DNA from: Bacillota bacterium
GTDB lineage: Bacteria > Bacillota > Bacilli > Paenibacillales > Paenibacillaceae
Assembly (NCBI GenBank): GCA_023460795.1
Contig: JAEWPC010000005.1
Coordinates: 1-64,000, forward strand
Reading direction: 5' to 3'
Length of the DNA stretch: 64,000 bases
The notes under the pieces were generated by a model. That model ran no database searches and was not told the DNA's origin. It saw only the letters and a program-made list of their open reading frames with translations. The translations under genes and the position numbers were made by a program. This document shows positions 41,286-49,489 of the stretch, one piece after another. Numbering within the stretch: the first letter of the stretch is position 1; each line of letters begins with the position of its first letter.

Positions 41286-41310
41286 GGCGAATTTTTTACG
41301 GCTTTCCTTC

Positions 41311-41331
41311 AACTTGCCGTTTCAGCCAGCG
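41311..41331 (+). repeat. Repeat R1: left-half copy
   Basis: AACTTGCCGTTTCAGCCAGC matches the left arm and first spacer of the full repeats (consensus AACTTGCCGTTACAGACAGC) with two differences. It is preceded by CCTTC as R2 is. Core and right arm are absent. Confidence 0.75.
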
Positions 41332-41369
41332 ACCTATGCATGGTTAAAGCCTTATATTTTCCAATAAAA

Positions 41370-41398
41370 CTGACAAAAAAGCCTCCCAACGGTATCAT
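41370..41398 (+). promoter_or_regulatory. Promoter of the cassette-1 transporter genes
   Basis: CTGACA (41370-41375), a 17-base spacer, TATCAT (41393-41398). It lies within the cassette, so the genes do not depend on rlmH transcription. Confidence 0.6.
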
Positions 41399-41436
41399 TG
41401 TATATATCCTAAAGCGGCACTGAGCGGGAGGACGGC

Positions 41437-42372
41437 ATGCAATTTCAACCAATGTATCATAACGGGGAATTATTTCTACCGAAGGTCGAATTCAATATGA
41501 CATCAAATCAACCAATTGCCATTATAACGGACTTAAAGCGAAGACAGCTTTTAATGAATCAATTAGTGGATCATTCCCAATATTATTTATTTCGAGCTCA
41601 ACAAGGCGAGTATATGCGTACAACGGTGGAAGAGCTCATAACTTTTCTAATCCATGTAGCGGAGAGGAATGAGCGTGTTACTCCGTTGGTGGATTATTTT
41701 GCATTAAAGGGAGAACGGCAGGTAAAAATCAAGGACCTAGCCCCATCGAAAAGAATGTATGTGACATTGCTGCGTGTCTTTTTTGCACATCAACCTACAC
41801 TTGTACTTGAGGAACCCTATTTTTACTTGGAAGAACAAGATCGTCGTCATTTTAAACGAATTTTAGATGACCTTTCGAAGGAAAAGCAGATTTTAATTCT
41901 AACTTCGAATCTAGAAGATGCCATCATTTCCTGCGATGCCATTTATCGATTGAATGAATTTGGATTACATCAATTGGATATTCGGGATTCAGACGAGGAT
42001 AAACAGGAAGCGCAGGAACAAGATCAGTCCAATATAACCCTGCAGAAGATCTCTACGAAAAGAAATGATAAGGTGATTTTATTTAATCCGCCTGAAATCG
42101 ATTTTATAGAGAGTATAGAAGGTTCGATCCTCGTTCATGTCGGTGGAGAAAATTATGACTGCGCTTTGACACTAACTGAACTCGAACAAAAACTATTAAA
42201 TTTCGGATTCTTCAGGTGTCATCGATCCTACATCGTGAATCTGCAAAAAGTAAGAGAGATTATAACATGGACGAAGAATAGCTATAGCCTGCGATTAAGT
42301 ACAGGTAAAGATGCGGTGGTCCCGTTATCTCGTTCCAAATTACAAGAATTAAAAGCGCTTCTTAACATTTGA
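41437..42372 (+). CDS. LytTR-family regulator with a degenerate ABC-ATPase domain
   Basis: 311 residues. Residues about 1-190 resemble the second half of an ABC ATPase: a Walker-B-like LVLEEPYFYLEEQDRRHF and ILILTSNLEDAIISCDAIYRL are visible. There is no GxxxxGK[ST] loop and no clear LSGGQ, so it should not hydrolyse ATP. The C-terminal LytTR DNA-binding domain (about 205-311) carries FNPPEIDFIESIEGSILVHV and FFRCHRSYIVNLQKVREI. It probably senses or sits on the adjacent transporter and regulates it. The gene is AT-rich compared with rlmH. GGGAGGAC supports ATG 41437. Confidence 0.82.
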   Translation: MQFQPMYHNGELFLPKVEFNMTSNQPIAIITDLKRRQLLMNQLVDHSQYYLFRAQQGEYMRTTVEELITFLIHVAERNERVTPLVDYFALKGERQVKIKDLAPSKRMYVTLLRVFFAHQPTLVLEEPYFYLEEQDRRHFKRILDDLSKEKQILILTSNLEDAIISCDAIYRLNEFGLHQLDIRDSDEDKQEAQEQDQSNITLQKISTKRNDKVILFNPPEIDFIESIEGSILVHVGGENYDCALTLTELEQKLLNFGFFRCHRSYIVNLQKVREIITWTKNSYSLRLSTGKDAVVPLSRSKLQELKALLNI

Positions 42373-42512
42373 TTTTCGGAGAAATGCCGAACCAATGAAG
42401 CGAGCTAGGGTACCATTCAGGCAATAATAGCTACATTTCGGCGGGTTTTGATGGCTGGAAGCATGCAATCTTTATATGCTTAAGGCATCAACTTAAAGGA
42501 AGTGGAGCGTTG

Positions 42513-43358
42513 ATGGATATTATTCAAGTCGAACATATCCGAAAGAGGTTTGGAAGTAAAGATGCGTTAGCAGACGTATCTTTTTCAATTCCGAGAGGAG
42601 AAATTTTTGGTTTTCTAGGTCCGAGCGGTTCAGGAAAAACGACATTAATCAAGATTTTAACTGCGCAATTAAATCCAACGAGCGGTCAGGCGAGTGTCTT
42701 TAACCAGCCAGCAGAGACAATGCATCAGGCTGCACAGAAAATACGTTTTGGAATTTTGACGGATAGTAGCGGGCTGTATGAGAGAATAACGATTGAGGAA
42801 AATCTGGAGTTGTACTGTCAATTATATGATCTTCCTAAATCTTCGATTGATAAGGTGCTGCAATTCGTAAACTTAAGTGAAGAGCGCAAAAAGAAAGTTA
42901 AGGTCTTGTCGAAAGGGATGCGTCAGCGTGTCATGTTGGCATGTGCGATCATCCATGAACCGGAATTACTATTCTTAGATGAACCTACATCGGCATTAGA
43001 TCCGGTAAACTCAGCACATATCTATAAAGGATTACGCAACTTAAACAAGAAGGGGACAACGATTTTCTTAACTACGCATGATATGTCTGAGGCGGAACTG
43101 TTATGTAACCGAGTAGCCATTTTGTATCAAGGGCAAATCCAAACCATTGGCACACCTAAGGAACTTAAAAAACAGCATCGGGACAACGTTGTCCGTGTTG
43201 AATTAATAAATGGGGAAGCATATGAGCTTCCGCTAGGTGAAGGAACGGCTAATCAAATAGCCGACTGGATGAAACAAGACGTGATTGATCGATTGGAAAC
43301 GAAAGAGCCAAGTCTAGGGGATATCTTCATTAAACTGACAGGAAGTGAGTTACTATGA
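42513..43358 (+). CDS. ABC transporter ATP-binding protein
   Basis: 281 residues, a complete ATPase: Walker A GPSGSGKTT, signature LSKGMRQRVMLACA, Walker B LLFLDEPTSALDP, H-loop TTHDMSEAE. The LSKGMRQR signature places it with drug/antimicrobial-peptide (DrrA/CcmA-like) exporters. I prefer ATG 42513 over the TTG just before it, given GGAAGTGGAG upstream. Its TGA overlaps the permease ATG by four bases. AT-rich like the rest of cassette 1. Confidence 0.93.
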   Translation: MDIIQVEHIRKRFGSKDALADVSFSIPRGEIFGFLGPSGSGKTTLIKILTAQLNPTSGQASVFNQPAETMHQAAQKIRFGILTDSSGLYERITIEENLELYCQLYDLPKSSIDKVLQFVNLSEERKKKVKVLSKGMRQRVMLACAIIHEPELLFLDEPTSALDPVNSAHIYKGLRNLNKKGTTIFLTTHDMSEAELLCNRVAILYQGQIQTIGTPKELKKQHRDNVVRVELINGEAYELPLGEGTANQIADWMKQDVIDRLETKEPSLGDIFIKLTGSELL

Positions 43359-44068
43359 GGATCTCATTAAAACGTATACGAGCGATATTTGTGAAGGATT
43401 ATAAAGAGTTTTCGCGAAATTATGCGGTCTCCATCATCATGATTTTTCCGATTCTCTTGGCACTTCTTTATCGATATGGAGACCCATTTTTGAGGCCTGG
43501 AGCTTTCGGTTTTTTTCTAAATATTTCGTTTACGATGCTACCGAGTTTAGTACAAGCATGCTTGATTGCGGAAGAAAAGGAGCGTAACACTTTACGATCA
43601 TTAATGATGACTCCGGCCACGACCAAGGATGTTCTGATTGGTAAAAGTGCTCTAGCCTTTGCAATATCCACTGTTGTTCTGGCTATTGCTACGTATATAT
43701 CTGGATATGAGCCAGCTAGTACATGGGCGTTTGTGGCAGCAATTATTCTTTCGATTATTCTATACACAGCAGTCGGGACGATATGTGGCTTATTCTCCAA
43801 GTCGGTGCTTGAAGCATCATTATCTATATTTCCAGTGGTGATCGTATTCACTTGTGCACCGTTTGGGGCGTCACAAGTGAATGATTTTCCGATTCTCAAA
43901 GTGCTGGATTATGTACCAAGCAGTCAACTTGTGTATTTGCTTGATAAACGCAATATAGACTTTACGACGGGAGATTTATTAAAACCCCTCCTCATTACTT
44001 TGGTATGGACGGTTGTATTAACGATTGTATCTGTTGTTTTGTACCAACGACGGTTAAAGGATGAGTAG
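43355..44068 (+). CDS. ABC-2 type permease
   Basis: 237 residues with six membrane helices (about 22-45, 55-75, 95-118, 125-150, 155-175, 212-232). The cytoplasmic loop 'AEEKERNTLRSLMMTPATTKD' is typical of ABC-2 drug-export permeases. Translationally coupled to the ATPase (ATGA). With it and the LytTR protein it forms a self-contained three-gene unit ending 66 bases before repeat R2. Substrate unknown. Confidence 0.9.
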   Translation: MRISLKRIRAIFVKDYKEFSRNYAVSIIMIFPILLALLYRYGDPFLRPGAFGFFLNISFTMLPSLVQACLIAEEKERNTLRSLMMTPATTKDVLIGKSALAFAISTVVLAIATYISGYEPASTWAFVAAIILSIILYTAVGTICGLFSKSVLEASLSIFPVVIVFTCAPFGASQVNDFPILKVLDYVPSSQLVYLLDKRNIDFTTGDLLKPLLITLVWTVVLTIVSVVLYQRRLKDE

Positions 44069-44109
44069 AAAATGGATATGAAAGTTGAATGAAGCGATAT
44101 CAAAGAAAG

Positions 44110-44134
44110 GGCCATCCCGCAAAGGATGGCCTTC
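44110..44134 (+). terminator. Hairpin at the end of cassette 1, conserved at the end of cassette 4
   Basis: GGCCATCC (44110-44117), CGCAAA, GGATGGCC (44124-44131), then TTC and repeat R2. Perfect 8-bp stem; the T-run is weak. A degenerate copy (CCCGCAAAGGATAGCCTTC) precedes repeat R5 at about 49579-49597, so it may be part of the cassette end rather than only a terminator. Confidence 0.55.
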
Positions 44135-44187
44135 AACTTGCCGTTATAGATAGTGGGGGGAACCTTACCATAAATAACGGCAAGCTT
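44135..44187 (+). repeat. Repeat R2: palindromic cassette boundary
   Basis: Left arm AACTTGCCGTTAT (44135-44147), diverged core GAACCTTACCATAAATA, right arm ATAACGGCAAG with one inserted C before TT. Separates the ABC cassette from the tetR/reductase cassette. Confidence 0.8.
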
Positions 44188-44345
44188 TTTAAGCAACTTC
44201 TTCGGGTACAAATCGTTGCGAAGCAATATTCCGCCCCGTCTTATGGGAGGAACCAGGAGCCATCAAAGCCCGTTGACCGAGATGTATGATGGGGGGCGAA
44301 TGGCGGAGCAGGCTTTGGGTACCTTGAGCGTTAGCGCGTAACGCT

Positions 44346-44927
44346 TCACGGCGTTCGGACTCCGGCCATGATGAGGGGCAATGCCTGCTCTGCCAGTGTC
44401 TCCGCCGGCTCACCTCGGGCTTGTTCGCACCATTGCAGGACGATGCCATAGATCGACCAACTGATCATCGCCGCTTTGATCTCCGGCTTTCGGGAATATT
44501 GAGCGTCGAGTGGCTCGAGTTGCTCAAGGCAAGACCGGACGATCTCGTAGAGCTTCTTTTTTGCGTTTGTTTCGAGGGAAGCGGACAACGTCAACTTGCG
44601 GTTTAGGTGTCGCGTCGTCTTCAATTGCCAGTCGCACACGGCCAGCATCAAGCCACGCACGAGGGCGGACCCGTCATCGCCCGGATCGTCGGGAATGCGC
44701 TGTCGGATGGCTTCTTCCAGCAGTTCCCCTAGCGTCTCATCGAGCAGCTCAAATTTATCCTGAAAATGGCCGTAAAACGTCGCCCGATTCAGTTCGGCTC
44801 GATCGGTGATATGTTGAATCGTAATCGAAGAAAACTCTTTTTCCGCCAGCAGCTCAATCAATGCATTTCGCAGCGACCTTCGCGTTTTTTTGGCGCGAGG
44901 GTCGTCTTTGTTTACGTAAGCCGTCAT
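44346..44927 (-). CDS. TetR-family regulator (cassette 2)
   Basis: 193 residues. The helix-turn-helix (about 14-60) contains KKTRRSLRNALIELLAEKEF and TDRAELNRATFYGHF. The C-terminal part is the TetR_C_7-like helical domain with ALVRGLMLAVCDWQLK. ATG 44927 has GGAAGGAGC upstream; the open frame continues 53 codons further without a site and is not used. Divergent from the NAD(P)-binding reductase, its probable target. Confidence 0.88.
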   Translation of the reverse strand: MTAYVNKDDPRAKKTRRSLRNALIELLAEKEFSSITIQHITDRAELNRATFYGHFQDKFELLDETLGELLEEAIRQRIPDDPGDDGSALVRGLMLAVCDWQLKTTRHLNRKLTLSASLETNAKKKLYEIVRSCLEQLEPLDAQYSRKPEIKAAMISWSIYGIVLQWCEQARGEPAETLAEQALPLIMAGVRTP

Positions 44928-45058
44928 CTTGCATAGCTCCTTCCATGGCAACTCAGGTGCAGTGCTCTTAATCGCCAATTTGAGGGAAATGTCGTTTAGC
45001 CGACAAATCGGAGAATCTGTGCATGGCCTGCGCGCGGGGTTGTTGTTTATGATACTAA

Positions 45059-45080
45059 TTGACAGGTGTAGTGTAGTCAA
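45059..45080. promoter_or_regulatory. Candidate operator in cassette 2
   Basis: TTGAC (45059-45063) and GTCAA (45076-45080) form an inverted repeat in the divergent intergenic region between tetR and the reductase, 30 bases before the reductase start. Confidence 0.35.
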
Positions 45081-45109
45081 CAGCAATCGATTTTAGGAGG
45101 GCAATGAGA

Positions 45110-45721
45110 ATGAAAATAGCGATTTTCGGCGCTTCCGGACGGACGGGGCATTTGGTGATGGAGATGGCTTTGCAAGGAGGACACAACGTCGTCGCCTTTG
45201 CGAGGCGGCCGGAAAACGTCCGTCTAAGCCACGAAAAGCTCATTGTCATCGAAGGGATGGTCACGGACCGCGAACGGATTGAACGGGCGGTGGAAGGAGC
45301 GGATGCGGTCATCGAATTGATGGGAGCCGTTAGCGATGGGACCGCGAACATCATCGCCGCAATGAAGAAGCACGGGGTGCGGAGACTAATCGCCGCTTCT
45401 GCACTGAGCGTGCGGGATCCGATGGACCGCTTTCAAATGAGTCGCTTGCTGCTTATTGCGATGGTTCGCACAATCATTCCCCGCAACGTGAGGGAAGTCC
45501 GCAGGGCGGCGGAGATTATTCGCGCTTCCGACCTGGATTGGACGCTTGTAAGAATTCCGGTTCTGACTGACAAACCCGGTAGAGATCCCAAGGCCGGCTA
45601 TTACGGTCATGGAACGGTCGACACAAAGCTGACGAGGGCGGACTTGGCAGCGTTCATTTACAAACAACTGACAGACACGAGATTTATCCGCCAAGCTCCT
45701 GCCGTTAGCAGTAAGCCGTAA
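45110..45721 (+). CDS. NAD(P)-binding reductase, YwnB/NmrA-like (cassette 2)
   Basis: 203 residues of atypical short-chain dehydrogenase fold: MKIAIFGASGRTGHLVME (GxxGxxG dinucleotide motif), VVAFARRPENV, and GADAVIELMGAVSD. Members of this group act as flavin or quinone reductases or as redox-sensing proteins; which applies here is not clear. ATG 45110 is preferred because AGGAGG lies nine bases upstream; ATG 45104 is too close. Ends 55 bases before repeat R3. Confidence 0.85.
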   Translation: MKIAIFGASGRTGHLVMEMALQGGHNVVAFARRPENVRLSHEKLIVIEGMVTDRERIERAVEGADAVIELMGAVSDGTANIIAAMKKHGVRRLIAASALSVRDPMDRFQMSRLLLIAMVRTIIPRNVREVRRAAEIIRASDLDWTLVRIPVLTDKPGRDPKAGYYGHGTVDTKLTRADLAAFIYKQLTDTRFIRQAPAVSSKP

Positions 45722-45775
45722 AATAATAGGAGACAATGCTTCATGCTTTTGTTGGCGATATAAAGGCAATGTGGT

Positions 45776-45827
45776 AACTTGCCGTTACAGACAGTACGGT
45801 GAACCGTATTATAAGTGACAGCAAGTT
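45776..45827 (+). repeat. Repeat R3: palindromic cassette boundary
   Basis: Left arm AACTTGCCGTTAC, spacer AGACAGTAC, core GGTGAACCGTATTATAAGTG, right arm ending ACAGCAAGTT. The core differs from the rlmH end at three positions; the arms pair at 11 of 13. Confidence 0.85.
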
Positions 45828-45851
45828 TCAGGATGAAAATTTAGACATTCC

Positions 45852-46808
45852 TTAGATATCAGCCTCCAATTTAAGTCTCTTGGAAGTCCAATTCCACAAA
45901 TCCATTGCGCGATCGCGATTGTAGGATTCCTCGGAGGAAAGGATTTTTTTCGGGCCATCCCAATACGTTCCGCTTGAACTGGATATATCATCGCGCAGAA
46001 TCAGATTGGCAAGATCGGCGCCGGATTGCTTCGTCGTCCGTATGCTTGAGCGGAAGAAACGCATAAGAGGCAACACATGGTTCCACATAAATCGAAGGAG
46101 AGGACTATAATCCCTCGCTAGCGACGAGCCTTTACCCGGCATCATGCCAGGATTAAAGGTCATGACGGAAATGGAGCTTCCCGTTTGCACGATTCGACGC
46201 GAAAGTTCGTATGCGAAGTACAGATTGCACAATTTCGAAGTCGTGTAACGGGTTTGCCCCTTAGCCAATGAAGAGAGACCGTCCAGAAGATTGTCGGATG
46301 CGGCGGGGTCAGCCATCTTAGCGGGAGGAAAATAGCTGGGAGCGGGCATTCCTGTTTTTTTGGAGGGGTCATGGGTGTCGCTGCTTACGATGAGGATTCG
46401 TCCCGACTCCTGAAGTTGGGGTAAGAGCAACCTTACAAGCAGGAAATGGCCGATATGATTCACGCCAAAGGTTGCTTCAAAGCCGTCCACAGTTACTTGA
46501 GTATTTTGCACAAATTGGGCGCCGGCGTTGCAGATGATAGCATGGAGAGGTGGCAGGCCGGCTTGCGAGAATCTTTCGGCGAAGCGTTGAATAGATGCGA
46601 GCGATGACAAATCCAGTTCCATAGAGGAGATATGGGGATTATTCGTGGACTGAATCAAAGCCTGTACGGCTGCTGTCCCCTTGGTTTGGCTGCGTGCTGC
46701 CACGATGACATGCCATTCCGACGAGGCGCCCGCAATGACTTTTGCCGCTTCGAGTCCAAGCCCCGTATTTCCTCCCGTAATGATGATCGATTTTGTAGCT
46801 CTCTTCAT
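45852..46808 (-). CDS. Short-chain dehydrogenase/reductase (cassette 3)
   Basis: 318 residues. SIIITGGNTGLGLEAAKVI is the TGxxxGxG cofactor motif, then ICNAGAQ (NNAG-like), SSDTH for the catalytic Ser region, and YTTSK for the catalytic Tyr/Lys. The length and the C-terminal insert resemble the retinol/protochlorophyllide-dehydrogenase-like SDRs. ATG 46808 has GGGAGGAAATTTT upstream. It is downstream of its TetR gene on the same strand and is preceded by a strong palindromic operator. Confidence 0.9.
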   Translation of the reverse strand: MKRATKSIIITGGNTGLGLEAAKVIAGASSEWHVIVAARSQTKGTAAVQALIQSTNNPHISSMELDLSSLASIQRFAERFSQAGLPPLHAIICNAGAQFVQNTQVTVDGFEATFGVNHIGHFLLVRLLLPQLQESGRILIVSSDTHDPSKKTGMPAPSYFPPAKMADPAASDNLLDGLSSLAKGQTRYTTSKLCNLYFAYELSRRIVQTGSSISVMTFNPGMMPGKGSSLARDYSPLLRFMWNHVLPLMRFFRSSIRTTKQSGADLANLILRDDISSSSGTYWDGPKKILSSEESYNRDRAMDLWNWTSKRLKLEADI

Positions 46809-46830
46809 AAAATTTCCTCCCAATTCTTAG

Positions 46831-46872
46831 TTTATAATACGATACGATACGGTATCGTATTATAAATGTCAA
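46831..46872 (-). promoter_or_regulatory. Promoter and long palindromic TetR operator (cassette 3)
   Basis: TTTATAATACGATAC (46831-46845) and GTATCGTATTATAAA (46852-46866) are perfect 15-base inverted arms, and ATACGATAC/GTATCGTAT gives a second, tighter palindrome inside. TTGACA reads on the minus strand at 46872-46867, so the operator occupies the spacer and -10 of the SDR promoter. This is a textbook repression site. Confidence 0.75.
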
Positions 46873-46903
46873 TAAAAAAAGTCTTGCTCCCACCGCAAGA
46901 CCT

Positions 46904-47512
46904 TCATTCGCTGCGTCGCATTCCATCCAAAATCAAATCAATACCTTGCTTGAGGGAATCGTCCACGTTCAAGGAAGGAGGCTTAAGCAATAGCTGGTAC
47001 ATCATAAAGCCAATCAGATAGTCTGCGGCCAAATCCAAATCGATATCGTCACGAAGTCGTTCTTTGTGGCGATAGCGTTCAATTATACCTGAGATCTCTT
47101 TTGTCTTAGGAAGGGAGTGGACCTCCCAGAAAGATTCAGCTATTCGGGAGTTACCGGATAAGGTGGAAATCATCAGCGATAGCATTTGTTTACCGAAAGG
47201 GGTGTTCATACTCTGGAGGAAGCTTCGGGACATTTCGAATAGAACCTCATGAAGATCCCCTTGAAGAGATGTGTTCATTTCAGGTTTGATTTGCTCGAGC
47301 GCATCAACAATTAAAGCCTCTTTGCTGCTCCACCGCCGATAAATAGAGCTTTTGCCAACACCGGCTCGTTGGGCGACCATCTCGATACTTAACTTCTCGA
47401 CCCCAACCTCGGAGAGTAAGGTCAACGTGGCATCAAGAATATTCCGATGAACTTCCGTGCTTCTTGGCCGCCCGCGGGGTGCGTTTGAAACCATGTCGTC
47501 CTTGGGGTCCAT
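46904..47512 (-). CDS. TetR-family regulator (cassette 3)
   Basis: 202 residues: RGRPRSTEVHRNILDATLTL, then QRAGVGKSSIYRRW for the helix-turn-helix (about 15-60), and a TetR_C_16-like C-terminal domain. ATG 47512 lies six bases after GGAAGG; ATG 47518 directly abuts it. It ends 95 bases upstream of the SDR start, with the palindromic operator between them. It most likely represses the SDR. Confidence 0.9.
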   Translation of the reverse strand: MDPKDDMVSNAPRGRPRSTEVHRNILDATLTLLSEVGVEKLSIEMVAQRAGVGKSSIYRRWSSKEALIVDALEQIKPEMNTSLQGDLHEVLFEMSRSFLQSMNTPFGKQMLSLMISTLSGNSRIAESFWEVHSLPKTKEISGIIERYRHKERLRDDIDLDLAADYLIGFMMYQLLLKPPSLNVDDSLKQGIDLILDGMRRSE

Positions 47513-47575
47513 GTTCATCCTTCCAATTCATCTTAGAGTAACTGATTGTCATTATAACACATCGCATGGCTTTAA

Positions 47576-47627
47576 AACTTGCCGTTACAGACAGCGCGCA
47601 GAACCTTATCACAAGTAACGGCAAGTT
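47576..47627 (+). repeat. Repeat R4: best-preserved palindromic boundary
   Basis: Perfect 13-base arms AACTTGCCGTTAC (47576-47588) and GTAACGGCAAGTT (47615-47627) around AGACAGCGCGCAGAACC and TTATCACAA. The core differs from the rlmH end at only a few positions. Confidence 0.9.
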
Positions 47628-47713
47628 TTCAGCGTCCCGTTTTATTAGTCCTCAGATAAATAGAACTCAGATTCAATATTACGCAAGTCAGTAATTCGAC
47701 TGCTCACATCCCC

Positions 47714-48511
47714 TCAGTGTGCTTTGGGGCGCGAAATGCGTTCCATGATCAAAGCTACTCTGCGTCGAGGAAGAAAACGGCCCATCTGGGCTGACATGTA
47801 GTTGTTTCGCCCGTCGATAATATAACTGCTTCCTTTGTCGATTCCACGAAATCCGGCTTGAACTACGTTCTCCGGGGTGGACATCGCGCTGCCCGCCGCC
47901 ATGTCCCGGCTGCCGACAGCATCGAAGAAGCCCGTATCCGTCGCACCCGGGCACAGAGTAAGTACGCGGACACCACGTCCGCGGGTTTCCGCCCATAGCG
48001 CTTCGGAGAAAGATAACACGAATGCCTTGGTAGCACCGTAAACAGCCGAATAAGCGCAGGGCACGAATGCGGCCATTGATGCCACGTTTACGACGATTCC
48101 GTCCTTGCGCTCCAGCATGGCGGGCAGAAAATGATGCGTCAGGTCGACAAGCGCGGCGGTGTTCAGCATAATTTCTTCCTGCTCGCGCTCCGGATCTATA
48201 TCCTCAAAGCGGCCGTACGTGCCGAAGCCTGCGTTGTTGATGAGAATATCGACCGTCAGGCCGAGTTCGCGGATGGATTCGGCTAGTTGGCGCGGGGCAC
48301 CTGTTTTGGACAAATCGCTGGGAAGGGCATACGCCTGCACGCCGTGCTTGCGTTTGATTTCTTCGGCCAACGCTTCCAGCTTATCTTGTGAACGTGCGTT
48401 CAGTACGACATGGCAGCCTCGTGCCGCCAGCGCTTTGGCATACGCCTCACCGATTCCGGAAGAAGCGCCGGTGACCATAGCCAGCTTCCCTTGATAATGA
48501 TATGAGTTCAT
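47714..48511 (-). CDS. Short-chain dehydrogenase/reductase (cassette 4)
   Basis: 265 residues, classical SDR: LAMVTGASSGIGEAYAKAL, ILINNAGFGTYG, NVASMAAF with the catalytic Ser, YGATKAFV with Tyr and Lys. It belongs to the DltE/YqjQ-like group of the family (cf. FEDIDPEREQEEIMLN). AAGGGGGC lies upstream of ATG 48511. About 95 bases separate it from the XRE-regulator gene upstream on the same strand. Confidence 0.92.
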   Translation of the reverse strand: MNSYHYQGKLAMVTGASSGIGEAYAKALAARGCHVVLNARSQDKLEALAEEIKRKHGVQAYALPSDLSKTGAPRQLAESIRELGLTVDILINNAGFGTYGRFEDIDPEREQEEIMLNTAALVDLTHHFLPAMLERKDGIVVNVASMAAFVPCAYSAVYGATKAFVLSFSEALWAETRGRGVRVLTLCPGATDTGFFDAVGSRDMAAGSAMSTPENVVQAGFRGIDKGSSYIIDGRNNYMSAQMGRFLPRRRVALIMERISRPKAH

Positions 48512-48606
48512 GATAAAGCCCCCTTGTCGTTGAAGTTGTCTAGATCATACCAACGACAGGAGGGGGCTAACCACAGTACCTTCATACTATTAACGGGACT
48601 AATAGG

Positions 48607-49470
48607 TTAGGATGACGGTGAGGATTCGGAGTCTTGTGTTAGCAGGAGCGCAAGTCTCTCCTCCGTGCCTGAACCAGGTGTCGGAACGAAAAAGCACCAG
48701 TGCAGCCCAGGATCATTGTCGATGGCGGCAGCGCAATGGATCGTGAATTCCAACTTCTGTCCGTCCGGTAGGCGATAATGAACCGAGACAGTGCTTTTTT
48801 GCCGGATTTCATGCCACTCCCACAAACGTACGAAGTCCTCGCTATTCCGTTTCAAACGCTCGAATCGTTCCATGTACATCGGGTTATCTTTGTAACGGTC
48901 AAAGCTAGCCCGGATCAACGCCGTCATGTAACGGGCGAATTCTTCCCAATTCACCAGCCTTTTCGGGTACTCCGGATCCAGAAATAATAGCGTCACCATG
49001 TTTCGTTCGCTTTCCGGCAGACGGCCAAAATCTGCAACAACTAGCTCTGCTCCCCGATTCCAAACGATCATATCGGCAACCTCATTTGCGATAAAAGAAG
49101 GATAACGCAATTGATCCACAAGGTTTTGCAGAAATCCGACATCGGGTTTATCCGGTTTCGATGCCATACTGAAACTGACCGGATCGGGTGCGGCCAGGTC
49201 GAACAAGTGCTTCCGCTCGTCCTCGTCCAGCTGTAGCGCTTGGCTGATATGGGACAAAACATCAGGGGAAGGATTGATCTCTCGGCCCTGTTCCAGCCAG
49301 GTATAGTAAGTTACACTGACATTGGCGAGATAGGCGACTTCTTCTCTTCGAAGTCCCGGGGTACGCCTTCGGCCGGGGAATGGCTTGATTCCCGCTGCTT
49401 CAGGCTGAAGCCGATATCGGCGCGTTTTGATGAATTCGCCCAATGAGGATGAAGAACGTTGGCTCTCCAT
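48607..49470 (-). CDS. XRE-family regulator with MmyB-like ligand domain (cassette 4)
   Basis: 287 residues. The N-terminal XRE helix-turn-helix (about 8-80) contains RRTPGLRREEVAYLANVS and YTWLEQGREINPSPDVLSHI. The C-terminal MmyB-like PAS domain (about 105-270) includes ADMIVWNRGAELV and the LLFLDPEYPKRLVNWEEFAR block. Such regulators in actinobacteria and bacilli commonly control an adjacent SDR, exactly the pairing seen here. ATG 49470 is ten bases from AAGGAGGC. Confidence 0.9.
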   Translation of the reverse strand: MESQRSSSSLGEFIKTRRYRLQPEAAGIKPFPGRRRTPGLRREEVAYLANVSVTYYTWLEQGREINPSPDVLSHISQALQLDEDERKHLFDLAAPDPVSFSMASKPDKPDVGFLQNLVDQLRYPSFIANEVADMIVWNRGAELVVADFGRLPESERNMVTLLFLDPEYPKRLVNWEEFARYMTALIRASFDRYKDNPMYMERFERLKRNSEDFVRLWEWHEIRQKSTVSVHYRLPDGQKLEFTIHCAAAIDNDPGLHWCFFVPTPGSGTEERLALLLTQDSESSPSS

Positions 49471-49489
49471 ATATCTCATGCCTCCTTTA

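Noticed and set aside
44188..44345. Minus-strand frame with LGQRALMAPGSSHKTGRNIA between R2 and the tetR gene
   Set aside because: It overlaps the tetR gene in another frame and has no start signal. Possibly a gene scrap, but no family could be named.
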